64,000 nt of DNA from Serpula lacrymans var. lacrymans S7.9 (Eukaryota; Basidiomycota; Agaricomycetes; Boletales; Serpulaceae). The notes under the pieces were generated by a model, which had not been told where the DNA came from, searched no databases, and was given only the letters and a program-made list of their open reading frames with translations. Shown here in pieces: positions 8,482 to 20,200 of the stretch. Positions within the stretch are counted from its first letter, which is position 1. Every line of letters starts with the position of its first letter. A program made the position numbers and the translations under genes. The stretch is taken from assembly GCF_000218685.1 (NCBI RefSeq), contig NW_006763290.1, forward strand, positions 3,044,615-3,108,614. Reading direction: 5' to 3'.

Positions 8482-11400
8482 CTACTCCTCCAGTTTGACA
8501 GTGTCATGATCTGGTCTAGGTAGCAGACATTCTAAGAGAACAGGTATGAAGGGTGTTTCCTTTTTTTGAACCATGTGTGTTTTATATTGGGGATGTGTTG
8601 CCAACAATCTTCCTCTGGAAGATGCAATTTTACCAGGTCGTTGTCTGTCCCTGTTCTCCAGCTGCCTATATTCATTGTGAGTGTCTAACTGTGCTATTCT
8701 CACAATTTCATATTTAATGAGGAACTTAAGGCTACATTCTATGTGGTCCCACAAGGCCATGCTATCAAAATCCTCTTTGGGGCTGCGATAACAATAATCA
8801 AGTAAGTCACTACTCACAGATATCTTCTTGTTCTCCACATACATGCTAACACTTTCTGTCTGATTGGCAGACATTAATTCTCCAACATGCTTGGCACTGC
8901 CTTCTCCTAGCTCAGAATGAATGTATTGGTCAAAATTGGACCATTGCACCATGCAAAATGTATGGCTCTTGCAGCAGTCACCTCCTCAAACAAGGTACAA
9001 CATCACTTGTTGGTGTGACATTTCCTGATGAGCTATAATGGCATTCACACTTTTCGTAAATAAACTTTGACTTTTTACACTTTGGAGTGGACAGTCACTT
9101 CCCGCATATTTAATTTCATTTTGGTGTATTGCGTAGCGTAATGCTTCCAGCCCAACATGTACCGGTAATGTGCTCTTTGTGATATAATCAGTGACATAGT
9201 AAAACAGGGCTTTGGCAGCTTCTCCAGACCCAATGCATTTTATGTCCATGTGACATTTCAATAAAACAGCATCACATCATTGAAGTTGTTGACACAAAGG
9301 TGCAGTCTTCTTAACATTATCACGTAAGTCTTGGCATCAAGTTCTGTGAAGGAGCGGGTTGAATTGTTGATACACATTTGACAATGCTGATCATCTCTTG
9401 GTTCACCAGGCCGGAGGTTTTTCCAACAAGTGTCAGTATGTTCATGCCAGTTACAAGTCACTGTCAATTCACTAATGAACTGTTGGAAATCATGCATAAA
9501 GCTTTCATCATTGTCACACAACAAGGGCGGGTCGGCCAATCTAGCATCAATGTGATTGGAGGGACAGACAGGTTTTTGTATCAGACATTCTGCCGTTTCA
9601 CTTTGTATGTCAGTGGTACCAGGTAGCTCGCTTTAAATAATTGACTCTAGCCAACAAAAAATGCGGGCATTGTAAACATTGTTGTCAAGCATGCAATCAC
9701 GAAGACTCTGTGGATTCAGATTGCCCTGCAACCACACGAACATATGGAAATGCAAGGTGCCTCTGCCCTGCGCTTCTACCATGCCATAGTACACATCATA
9801 GCCAAACAGCCCTGGTTCTTTGCTACCATGTTTCAAAACAACTTGCAGGAATTGAGTCATGATTCAGTCAAAAAACTAAGCAGCTGCACCTGGATTCCTG
9901 GCCGCAAATACAGATCTCTGGTAGGTCATCATGTCCTTCCACTGCTCAGGGAGAATGTCACCCAGTAAATTTAGCAGAAAATGGTTTATGTCAGAAGGAT
10001 TGATTGTCAGAAATAATGCAGGTGTGCCAAATTTCTTCATAAGAGCACAAATCTTGTTCCACTGCACTAGTTTATAACCACTACTGCCCTTGACCTCCTT
10101 AGCCAGAAACTTCAAGTGATTCAGCAATTGGAGGGCCTGTTTCTGTTGCGCATTTGAAGGGACAGCATGCGGGTCTGTCTCCCATATAGTATCAAGTCAG
10201 TGAAAGCAGGAGCTTGCTCAGCAATTTGAGTGCCAATTGAGATATTTTCAGCGGCCTGCACATGGAAAGTGATATGTTTCATGATGTCATGACATTGTGC
10301 AATGTTCCAACAAATGTACACAAAGTCAGGATCACATTGGAAAAGTGCACCATCCTGTAATAACAAATTGCAAACTTGCCACTCAAAAGAAATACGCTGA
10401 TCAGGTCTTTGGTTTGACTCATGAAAGCCGCCTATACCCCATGGATCCAAGTGAGGGAAGAGGAAAGTCAGCATTGCAGGATAATAATCATCAAGCAAGT
10501 GCAAACCACTGTGTATTTCCACAAAATGTTTACCTAGACAAAATGAGCCAATGCAGTAGCTTTCATAAGGTGATAACTAAGAGGAGAGTGATCACCAGTG
10601 GTGTAACCAACCACTTTGAGGAGAAAATCTTGATCAGCATCTTTATTGGCTTGCAAAAGAATGGCATCATGATGATCCGTATAATCAGCAGAGCCGGATG
10701 CACTTTGTCCATTGCAATCATCAGACAGGAAATTCAAACAAACCATTGCTGGAATAGCCTCTGCGCTGTTGCTATCATAAAGATCCACCAGGTTTTCTTC
10801 CAACAAGGAGACCCCAGATTCTCAATACCATAGATTATGTTGGACCAAAAAATTTATCATAGTGGAGACATTGTGTTTGCTACATAAAATGGGACTGATC
10901 TTAGCAATGTTTTTGTGAGCAAGGACTGTATTCTTGCCCACAAACACAGTACAGACTGCTTTCTGAATATTATCAGTGGATGGAGGCAGCACACTGCGGA
11001 GGTGAACAGAGTCTTGAGGGATTACTGCCACATTACCTTGCACGTAGCATTGGAACGTTGCATAGTTGACAGAGGAAAGTTTATCAGAAAATAGGTAGGA
11101 GTGCACAGTAGCATACACATGAGAAACCATGCTCTTGTCAAACAATGTGGCACAGTCAGGTGCAGAAAGGCGTTGATGACCATAATACTGGAAATTAGCC
11201 AGTGCATCCAATGGTTGCTTTGACTTTGCAACAAACAACAACGACAAGATCCACAAAGGTTCAAATCTTCAAGTGTCCAGGGGTGAGTGAATGCCATTGA
11301 CGTGCAAACTGGTGTTCCCATACAATGGAAGGTCACAGTCATCTGGTAAAAGATGCAAAGGCAGAACACTGTTGGTCAATAGAGAAAGGTTAACAGCAGA

Positions 11401-11604
11401 CACATGTATAACATGGATGTTGAGTGGAGTACACCTATGCGCACAAACAGCACAAGTTTTGGGGATCACACCTTTGAGCGCAAAGTAACTTTGCCAATCA
11501 TGAATTATCTGACACTTATGCTGAGTAGAAGCAAAAAAAGGAAATTTGCCCTCATGAGCATCACACTGACATGTATAGATATTGCGTTGTAGGCATGCAA
11601 ACAA
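8482..11604 (-). pseudogene. Helitron RepHel N-terminal region (DUF6570 and Rep endonuclease), decayed
   Basis: A chain of minus-strand fragments in changing frames, in the order of a fungal RepHel protein. 10822-11256 resembles the DUF6570 region (ALANFQYYGHQRL, GNVAVIPQDSVHLRSVLPPS). 10121-10522 contains FPHLDPWGIGGFHE. 9876-10127 contains LFLTINPSDINHFL, the start of the Helitron-like N region. 9633-9860 contains YYGMVEAQGRGTLHFHMFVW, with the paired-histidine motif of the HUH endonuclease. 8986-9539 continues it. Several frameshifts and stops separate the blocks. Neither the 5' TC nor the 3' hairpin-CTRR terminus was identified, so element boundaries are unknown. Confidence 0.82.
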
Positions 11605-11814
11605 TATTGACTTGCATCATTAGACAATATGTGAGGGGCACGTAGAATGGGAATATATATATGTGCACGTGCACACAATAAGACCTGGAATGTAAACACT
11701 AGGATACCAGAGCAAAAAGTAGAACAAACATGATCTTGAAGATAGCCAAGAAGCATAGGTTTTGTAGACCTACAAAAAATGGGGATTGAGTGTGCCATGG
11801 CCAGAGACTTAAGT

Positions 11815-12009
11815 GACAAATTATGACATTTGTTTATAGTATGAGAAAACATGCATTGGCCAGGGCTTGAACCTGGGACTCCAGCTTTCATGGTCTGGTG
11901 CTTTACCAACTAAGCTACCAAGGCGTACTTGGAAAGCATACTGATTGGTTGCATGCCCAGAAGGTCCAGAATCACTGTACACGAGTGCGGATCCCATTGT
12001 GTTGTGATA
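11815..12009 (-). mobile_element. 195-bp tRNA-cored mobile element, copy 1
   Basis: Flanked by a perfect 6-bp target-site duplication, ttaagt (11809-11814 and 12010-12015). It is about 97% identical to 35356-35550 over exactly the same 195 bp. The core (11853-11924, minus) is tRNA-like: box A TAGCTTAGTTGG, box B GGTTCAAGCCC, a 4-bp D stem, a 5-bp T stem and a 6-of-7 acceptor stem. The anticodon arm does not fold cleanly. The tRNA-like part sits about 84 nt from the 5' end rather than at it, and there is no A-rich tail, which is unusual for a SINE. No terminal inverted repeats are visible. A tRNA-derived non-autonomous element is the best call; class uncertain. Confidence 0.75.
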
Positions 12010-12015
12010 TTAAGT

Positions 12016-13705
12016 TGGGAACAGGACAGGAATGGGAACTCACTGACTCAATAACCTAATGAGCACAAAGGCACATGAAAAAAGCGACCAACAGGATACA
12101 AAGATACGGGAGGAAACTCATACCCTTCAAACAAGGAATGGAATATCAACCACTCCTGCAAGTGTGCAGTGGAAATCTCTCCCTCCACAGCCACGTCTTG
12201 TTCGTGCTCAACAATTGAATAGATCATTAGATCACGACCACACAATCAGCTATATGGAGATATTGGGGTATTGTGCGGTGAACAGGATAACACAGAAGTG
12301 TATGTGACAGACAATGCGCACAGGAGGAAAGTGTCGGAAGAAAATTGAAAGAAAAGAAACAAACAAATGTAAACCGGATCACCGGCCCTGCATGAGTTGC
12401 AATGAGGAATTCAAGTATGCAAACCTGGTCTTGTTCGGGGCCAGGAATAAACCTAATCATGTGAGGTCCAGATGTTTCTCTATGGAACCCATATCAGATG
12501 AGAAAGTGAGGCCGTGTGGCTCGTTCCAGCTGGTTGCCAGAACTCAAATTGGCGGTGTACCAATGGGTGGCGCTGCGGCACAGCGGCATGAAATTTGAGA
12601 AAATGGCATTTTTCTCTAAAACACCCGCAAACAGAGTTCCTGTATGGACTCGTAATATGAAGAATAATAATTTAGTTTATTTTTGAGACCAACATAGTTA
12701 TTCTATTTACAAGCCAACTAAAATACTAAAATAATCAATCAGGTTGATGGAACTCAAGAGACTCTAGGAAACAATTATGTCCTTCTTGGGTATTTAGTTG
12801 AAATGTGCAGGAAACCTACAGGTTTTGTGCAGGCACAATCTGCTTGGAACATCTGCGGAAAAGTGCCGCACCAAAACTGCTATTAGAGCTCTGAGCATTT
12901 TTTTTGCTCCGCTAACGTCGGACTTGACTGCAGATGAATGTGCCGGAAATGACCAGGTTTTTGCGACATTTTCATGATTCATACATAATCTTGGCTTTTT
13001 TGCTGTGTTATTCCTGGTACCATAGGTTACCAGGTCTCAGAACCAGCTATCGACACTACTTTTGGCCCCAGTAATTCATACCAACCATCCGCACTTGGCA
13101 CATGAGCACCATCTCTTTTCATCAAACTGCCACAGACATAGTACCACAGACACAGATCTTTTTGTGCAGGAACAGTATGCGCCCCTCAACACCCATACTT
13201 CCCTTGCTTCCAATTAACACCAATGAACTTGAATGAAAATGAGTTGTCTTGAAAATACATAACCAATGCAATCAAACCATCCATCTTTCAGTGCCCCTTT
13301 GACAATTTGAGTGTCATGTTGCATTTTGAAGAAGAGTGTTGGCGAGGTCCTGTAGAAATCCTTGGTCGGTTTTTTGATTGAACCAATGACAATAACCATG
13401 CCTACTTTGAGTTGTATGGTGTGCATTACTTCATTACTTCAAAACTTGTAATTTAAATATCATCATTATTCCAAATGTCTCGCACCTCAAGCCTTTGTAC
13501 CACATTCTTACCATATGATATAAACAAATGATGGTATAACTTTCGCCACGGGGCCAGGAGTGCCCGGAGGGTGATGTTATTATAAGCTTTCCGTGGGAAT
13601 TACAGTTGGGCGTATCCAAGTTTACTAACTTGCAGTACTAACACCATTCCCTCCTCATATACCATATTTATAATAGCATATCCCGCCCACCCATCTCTCT
13701 GATAC
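12016..13705. other. Intergenic, no gene recognised
   Basis: About 1.7 kb between the tRNA-cored element and SED5. Only short chance frames are present and I see no conserved motifs. The 3' part should hold the SED5 promoter, but no clear core element was identified. Confidence 0.5.
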
Positions 13706-15047
13706 ATGGGTATTCAAGACCGCACGGACGAGTTTCACACCTGTGTCGAATCTATACGTCACAGATCTGCCTTTCCCCCACGCGGAGCAGAAGTGAAGCA
13801 GAGGCTGCTGCAAACGTATGAAAAGAGTCGAGCAAAGAGTGATTTTTCGCGTATGGCGGCGGCTATTGGGAAGGATATCAGTAGTACGACGATTAAGCTT
13901 GGGAAGTTGGCGCAATGTGAGTGATTAAAAGCTGATGTTACAGTGTTGAGACTTACACGCCTACAGTGGCCAAGCGTAAAACTTTATTTGACGACCGGCC
14001 AGTGGAGATTAGCGTATGTTTCAGCTACTTTTTAATAGATAGGACTACATATTCACGTTGTCTTGCAGGAACTAACGTTCATCATCAAGCAAGATATTGC
14101 TGGTATCAACAAACAAATTGCAGTACTACAGGCATATATCAAGCAGAAGAACACACCGGGGTCGCAGAAGTCGTCAGAAGGGAAGCAGCTAGATGAACAT
14201 ACTCACAATGTGGTCATGATGCTCCAAAACAAGCTCGCTGACACCAGTATGAGCTTTAAAGACGTTCTTGAGTTACGAACACAAGTAAGCACTGTATGGA
14301 CATTATCATGGAAGTGTCGCCAATTGAACACTATACACAGAACATGAAAGAAGCCAGGGACCGTACAGAAAAATTCATGCATACTACCTCTTCTGCTACC
14401 AACCATGCCCCGCCAAGTCAGTAGTTGTTATTCGCATCGTCCGTCCAGCCCCTGATTGTCACATCACAAGGCTCCCTGCTTTTTAATAACCAAGACCCAA
14501 TGGGCGATGGTAGTCTAGGTCGTACGAATTCAAAGGGCAAAGGGCGAGCTCCGCGAAATGACGATGTCCTCGCACTCAACCATCTGTCCGCGGAAGAAGG
14601 ATTTCACACCCAGACCAGAGGAGCATTTATGCAAATGCAACTCGCTGAGCAACAAGTGAACATTTTTTTTTCATTATTTTTCTCACCCTTTTGTCTGATC
14701 GTGGAATTAGGATAACTATATTCAATCGCGTTCTACGGCCATCGAATCTATTGAGTCTACCATCGCCGAGCTCGGTCAAATATTTACTCAACTGGCAAAT
14801 ATGGTCGCGGAGCAGCGAGAAACAGTTCAGCGAATCGATGCAGATACTATAGACATTGCATCAAATGTGAGTGGTGCACAGAGGGAACTGTTGAAGTATT
14901 ACGCCGGCATATCAAGCAACCGTTGGCTGATGCTAAAGGTTTTTGGGGTGTTGATCGTGTTTGTCAGTCACCGTCTATGTTTCGTTGATACAATCTATTG
15001 ATGACCTCGTTCACACACAGTTCCTTATCTTTGTCCTTGTCTCTTAG
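13706..15047 (+). CDS. SED5: Syntaxin-5-like Golgi t-SNARE
   Basis: Seven exons join to an open frame of 337 aa: 13706-13916, 13967-14013, 14069-14284, 14341-14416, 14471-14655, 14711-14962, 15021-15047. All introns are 50-58 nt with GT..AG ends. The N-terminus carries the Sed5 signature (MGIQDRTDEFHTCVESIR) and the conserved AAIGKDISSTTIKLGKLAQ. The SNARE helix is in exon 6 (AIESIESTIAELGQIFTQLA to QRIDADTIDIASNV) and a C-terminal membrane anchor (WLMLKVFGVLIVF, then FLIFVLVS) follows. Sed5 is the Qa-SNARE of the cis-Golgi, needed for ER-to-Golgi and intra-Golgi fusion. The intron at 14417-14470 removes what would otherwise be a TAG. The gene looks intact and converges with the NOP6-like gene, with 135 bp between stop codons. 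Confidence 0.95.
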
Positions 15048-15182
15048 TTCGGACGCCGGGCGCCTCGCCTTCAGAATATATTATTTATTTACTTGGACTC
15101 TCACGACGTCTATCACGGCTTTTGAAAGGGTTATCATAGACAATGACTTATAAATAAAATACTGTAAAGATCCTAAGCACTA

Positions 15183-16407
15183 TCACCCAACTGGTATAGC
15201 ATTAACACCGGTTGCCCAGTCTTTGACTCTTGGTCTCTTACATTCAGTATCCCTCTTACCGTCACGATGTTGTGCCGTCTCCATACTGTCTTCAACTGTC
15301 CATGTTCTCTTCTTAGTTGCAGCCTGGTCGATACCCGAGGTCGTCGAGTACCGTTTAGGACCGTCCGGTCGTGCAGCCGCTCTACCATCGTTGGATACTA
15401 TCTGCCTTCCCAATCGCTTGCGCTGCAGCCATACAAAATACCTCGTTACTGTACGTTCTTCGCGCGCAGTCAGATTAATCACTCACACGCTGCATTTCCA
15501 ACTCCTTATTACGCTCCTTGACCTTGGTCAACCGAGTGGCACTTCTCCCTCCACCTCCCACCGTAAGCTCTACATTGATTTGTCGGCCATCGAGCTGAGA
15601 ATGATGCAATTTGAGACCTTGTTGAAGTGCATTGTGATGACCGAATTCTAGAAATGCGCAGCCTTTGGATTTGGATATCATACTTGAAAATGGTTTGTTG
15701 TAAGACAGTTTGGGTGTCAGGAGACGGATGGTGGGCGGTGGATCTTGATAACAACAATGAGCCCAGACCAAGATCAGAAAAAACAGCGAACAGACCACAG
15801 GCAGCAAAATGCCCTTGTATAGCTTCCATTGTAGTGGTATATTTAAGATTTCCTTTTAGTCAATGAGCATACACACCACCACGACTTTGGGGAAGAGGAA
15901 AAGCTCACCAAGAAATAAAATAAACCGTTGCTTCCCTTGGTTCTTTGCGTCTTTCTGCTCTTCTCCATCGCTCTTCTCTACCACCCCTAAACCGTGCCCA
16001 GAATTCCCTTGTATTTCCTTGGTTTTTGGATTTTCTTCGCCCCCGCTGCCCTTGCACTTTGCACTTTGAACTTTCGTTTCCACGACAGCTTCGCGCTTTC
16101 TCTTCTTTGGTTTGGGCTCCACCACCATTGAGTCTGGGTCCTCCTTCGACCGAGGGCGAGGTCTTTCCTTCTCTTTACTCTTTCCAAAAACGCCGACTTC
16201 CACCGGCGCACTTTCATCCTCATCGCCCAGAATATCACCTTGAACGTCAGCCAAGTCCTGATCCTCCTGAACAGGAACATCATGAACGTAGTCCTCATCA
16301 TCGCCAGCGTTTTCGATTTGTCCCTTCGTCTTTGGCTTTCCGTGTTTGCGATCGCGGAATGCAACAGCCTTTTTCTGCTTTTTGGTTAGATTCTGAGAGG
16401 AAGCCAT
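15183..16407 (-). CDS. NOP6: Nop6-like RRM nucleolar protein
   Basis: Four exons on the minus strand join to 350 aa: 16407-15909, 15852-15796, 15743-15487, 15422-15183. Exon 1 encodes a charged, low-complexity N-terminus rich in K, D and E, typical of nucleolar factors. A single RRM of the Nop6 type follows: RFILFLGNL, EAIQGHFAACDPPPTIRLLT, KGCAFLEFG, LKLHHSQLDGRQINVELT with the characteristic GGGG after it. The C-terminus is basic. Yeast Nop6 binds pre-rRNA and supports 40S subunit biogenesis; that role is inferred here from the domain. Introns have GT..AG ends (GTGAGC, GTCTGT, GTGAGT donors). Start chosen at the only upstream ATG that fits the family's short leader. Confidence 0.88.
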
Positions 16408-16966
16408 TTAAATATAGCCTAGCTATAGGAGGGCTGCGTTTGGCAGTGATAAATAGCGACAGGTACACGACCCAGGCCGGATGATATTTTGCGACATTTT
16501 AAACTTCACTATAAGGTTGTGGACTTAGTCTCCCTTGCTTACCTAACTAATTCAATATATGATGAGTCGATATCTTGTAAATAAGGTCTGCACCCCCCTT
16601 CGGTGCCAATAACACGAATATTCTTTTGCACCTTGATTTTAAACTCAACCGCTCCGATTGAATATGGCTGAGCATCACAGTAAAGGCTAGCTATTGCTTC
16701 AACCAGTGTAACTCACCACTTAGCCTTTGTGTGAATTGTTAGAGTTGATAGTGAAGCTCTCAGATGACAAACAACACTAGTTTCAAAATTTTCTTCCATC
16801 CCAAACAGATGCTGAGCCATTGAGATAGTGAAACTGTCAGCCACTCCAATTAAAACGCCGCTACGAATTGCAGACACACCTGAACCAAAACATGGGCAAA
16901 AAGAAATGGGATATTCAAAGTCATATAGGTCCAAGGTGCTACATAAATTGTTGTAGTTATGATACA
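16408..16966. other. Promoter side of the NOP6-like gene, no other gene
   Basis: About 560 bp between the NOP6-like start codon and the fold-back element. I see no coding signal. The 5' regulatory region of the NOP6-like gene must lie here, but no TATA box or operator is convincing. Confidence 0.45.
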
Positions 16967-17244
16967 CACAGCAAGCATAACCAACTTTTGTCACACCCAA
17001 AATCAATGAAAAAGTCTGAAAGTAGTTAAAATGTTTAATTGCATTTTGGACCTACAAGACTTTATCAGAATAATGTATTTTTGTTAACATATTTCTACAT
17101 ATTCACACAAAAATATAGTATTTATGGGAATATGTCAACAAAAAGACATCATTTTGTAGGTCCAAAATGCAATCAAATATTTCAGCTACTTTCAGACTTT
17201 TCCATCAATTATGAGTATGACAAAAGTTGGTTATGCTTGCTGTG
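16967..17244. mobile_element. Fold-back MITE, copy 1
   Basis: A 278-bp near-palindrome. The left arm starts CACAGCAAGCATAACCAAC and the right arm ends with its complement GGTTATGCTTGCTGTG. The arms stay complementary for over 100 bp (for example TGCATTTTGGACCTACAA on one side and its complement on the other). A related 290-bp copy is at 50802-51091. Both are flanked by ACA/TGT, consistent with a 3-bp target duplication. There is no coding capacity, so it is non-autonomous. Confidence 0.75.
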
Positions 17245-20200
17245 ACAATAGTAGGGATCATGTACATAACATTTTTTCTCTACAGTAGCTGTTTCAGCTG
17301 AAACCTTTATGTGCTTTTTCCTGGTGTGACTAGCCACAAAATGCCGACCAAGTTCAAGCCGAATGTGCCGCTCATGTGCCTTCTCTATTACTACCAAAGT
17401 GGGGGTTCCTGCCAAAGGTCCTTACTTCGGACCAGACTATTGTGGACTTACAATTCCCATGTGAAGCTCACTTGGCAGTGTGTCCCCGGTTATTGCGAAG
17501 TGACATCTTTGCAATATTTCTGGCGAACGTGCAATCCATATATCCAATACACACGAAGGAGCATCTAAGGACAACCATTAGTGATTTTAGAGTAATGGTG
17601 CATTGATCTTCTTGGTAGACATTTCTTGTATGTTCCTTAATCAGTGTAAATAAAATATATTCCATATACCTCAGAAACATCAGCTCTAAATCTGGATATG
17701 AATGACCTGCCTGAGCCTTTTGAATATTCAATTCGCGGATAAACAGAACTCAAATTTTACACATTGATTGTTCAATTTGAAAAATATTTTAACAACAAAG
17801 TACTAGCCTGAAAAATTTGCAAGGATGAGAACAAAAGAGTAAGAAACAGATCATGATGACAATATATTCAAGGTGTTAATTTCTGCTTGATTGTGAGCTG
17901 CCAGCTGTGCATAACAGCAATCACGGATGTACTAGTGTTATCTGGGAAGGCTCTCAAGTCTTCAGCATAAGTGTTACTGCTCATTGTCATCCACCACATA
18001 GCTTGTGCAGTTAGTGAAGAGCCCACTTGCACTCAACACGCAACCCTCACCCTCTCCAAATAAGCATCGCATACTGTCAGAATGCATTGTACAACCAGCC
18101 ATGTTCAGGGATAGGGGGGATTGCTACTGCACCTGCAGCAAGAGTGGCATTCAAACAGAGGTGGAGACATGGTTAGAAGCTGTATGTCCTTCCAATGCTG
18201 TGCCTTCATGATCCTGAGCTTCCTCTGGTGCATCAGCAGCACTTGCAGCCAGAAAAGGTCCCGTTCCAGCAATACTTGCACTAGAACTAGAAGGTGGCCC
18301 ATTAGGGAGACCATTATTTTGCAGTAGCATCCTAAATTCTATGAAAATTTTGTGCTTGTGGAAGGGTCAGTGTTATCAGAGTGCAAGATATATTTTACTT
18401 AACAGAAAATATGCATGTTTCTAATGATCTAAGCTGATATCAAATCCCCTTGGAGCTATGAGTGCAAAGAACTCAGAAACAGGCATACTTTCAACAATGG
18501 ATAACAGGAGCTTAAAATATAATGATCTACTGGCAAAATAGAAACTGACCTTTTCTTTAATTTTTGAGCGCATAAGAGTTAACGCCTTTTTGACCAATGA
18601 GATTAAGCGGCCTTTGGTTTCTGGATCATTGAGGGTGCTATCCAGGATCTTGAAAATCTGAGATTGTTCTTCAACAATTTTCTATCTAATAGTTAGTGAA
18701 GAGTGAAGAATGAATACAGCAATCCACATACAACAACCAATGTGTTGACTAACTGTGATCCAAGGGTATTGAACTGAAGGAATTTTTTAAACAAATCTGG
18801 AGCTCTGTGGACCAAATTGAAGATATTGACGGTAGATATTGAGTCTCCATCACAGTTTTGACAATCAAGTTAGGTTTGAAGACTGTCCTTATATTACTGT
18901 GACCGTTCATGTTGAGGTATCTGACTCTCTTTCATTGACTTCAGACCTGAGGCATGGGGGCATACTAAACAGCGAACACATTTTGTGCCTTGCAAACACT
19001 CGTAAACTGTTGAGGGTCAAATTTCTTGGTTTGAATTGACATACATCCATGGTAGAAAAAATACACCAGCGAAAGAGGGCTCCTTCGACCATGATACTGC
19101 AGCTTTGGGCATGAATGGTAGGGAGTCAAGCTGTGTGCAACCTTGAATGCAAACTGATTTATCTCATACACCTCGTGTGGAATGCATTGTCCCATGCAGG
19201 ATCTTTTTTTGCCATATGGGCCGTTAAGCAAACACCAATTGTCCAAATGGATTTTTGAAGTGCAGGACTCAACAACAGGAAGCATGTGACACTGGAGACA
19301 GCATTGCTCAAGCTCCCAAAGCTGCACCACACAAGCTTTTTTCTTTCCAAGTCCCCACTCTCACCGTCACAATATTGTTTGCAACCTCAGTCGTTTACAC
19401 CAATCCTTCTTGCTCTCTAAAGCATAGTAATCAGCACGGCTACCCTTCTGTAAACCTAAAAATATCCATTGTAGGAGATTTGCCTCCTACACTTGCAGCT
19501 CAAAAACATTGTGAGATTACCTTTCCAATTTCTTACTCTCTTGCTTATTGTCAGCATTCTCTAGCCAGTACATGTATCAGTACAACTTCCCAAGGAATAT
19601 GCTGTATTTGCCTCACCCATGATTCAGGAAAGCTCTGGAGCCACCCTCTCCACCAAACCTGCACCCCATGAAATACACATTTTAATAGACATTGGGTACT
19701 CTGAAGTTTCAAGATTGGTGATTAAATTGTTTCTACATGCTTTATTCATTAATATTTTATTATTTTTCTAGAGCCCTCTCTCTGAGAATGACCATTATTC
19801 TGCCAGCAATTTTCAAAGCCAGGGTATGTCGATTAAAAGTGACATTATGGTGAGTGTCCATCGCAGTTTGTGGTTAGTACTATTTTACAATCAATTTTTT
19901 GTTTCTAGTTCAGAGCTAACTTGGATTCCCCTGTACCTGATTATACTAAACAGCCGCTGCCTCCCAATATTGCTATATCATTTTTGCCCCTCTCTCCTTC
20001 CTTCAACTTCACTGAACAATCTTCCTGGGTAAAATTGATACCACATATTTGATCATGGTTGATCATATATGGTTTGAAACAAAGCCCTCCTATCTGGAGC
20101 TGGGGCTTAGATATATTTTGGATTTCATATGCGTCCGCACACCCTACATTCCCACAAGGCAACTGTCCTAAATGGGACAGCCAAATTCCTCTTGAAGGTC

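Noticed and set aside
11853..11924. Functional nuclear tRNA gene on the minus strand
   Set aside because: Boxes A and B are good, but the anticodon arm is malformed and the acceptor stem has a mismatch. The whole 195-bp context is duplicated with target-site duplications, so it is part of a mobile element.
14417..14470. In-frame TAG making SED5 a pseudogene
   Set aside because: A 54-nt intron with a GTCAGT donor, a CTGAT branch-like word and a CACAAG acceptor removes it and keeps frame into the next exon.
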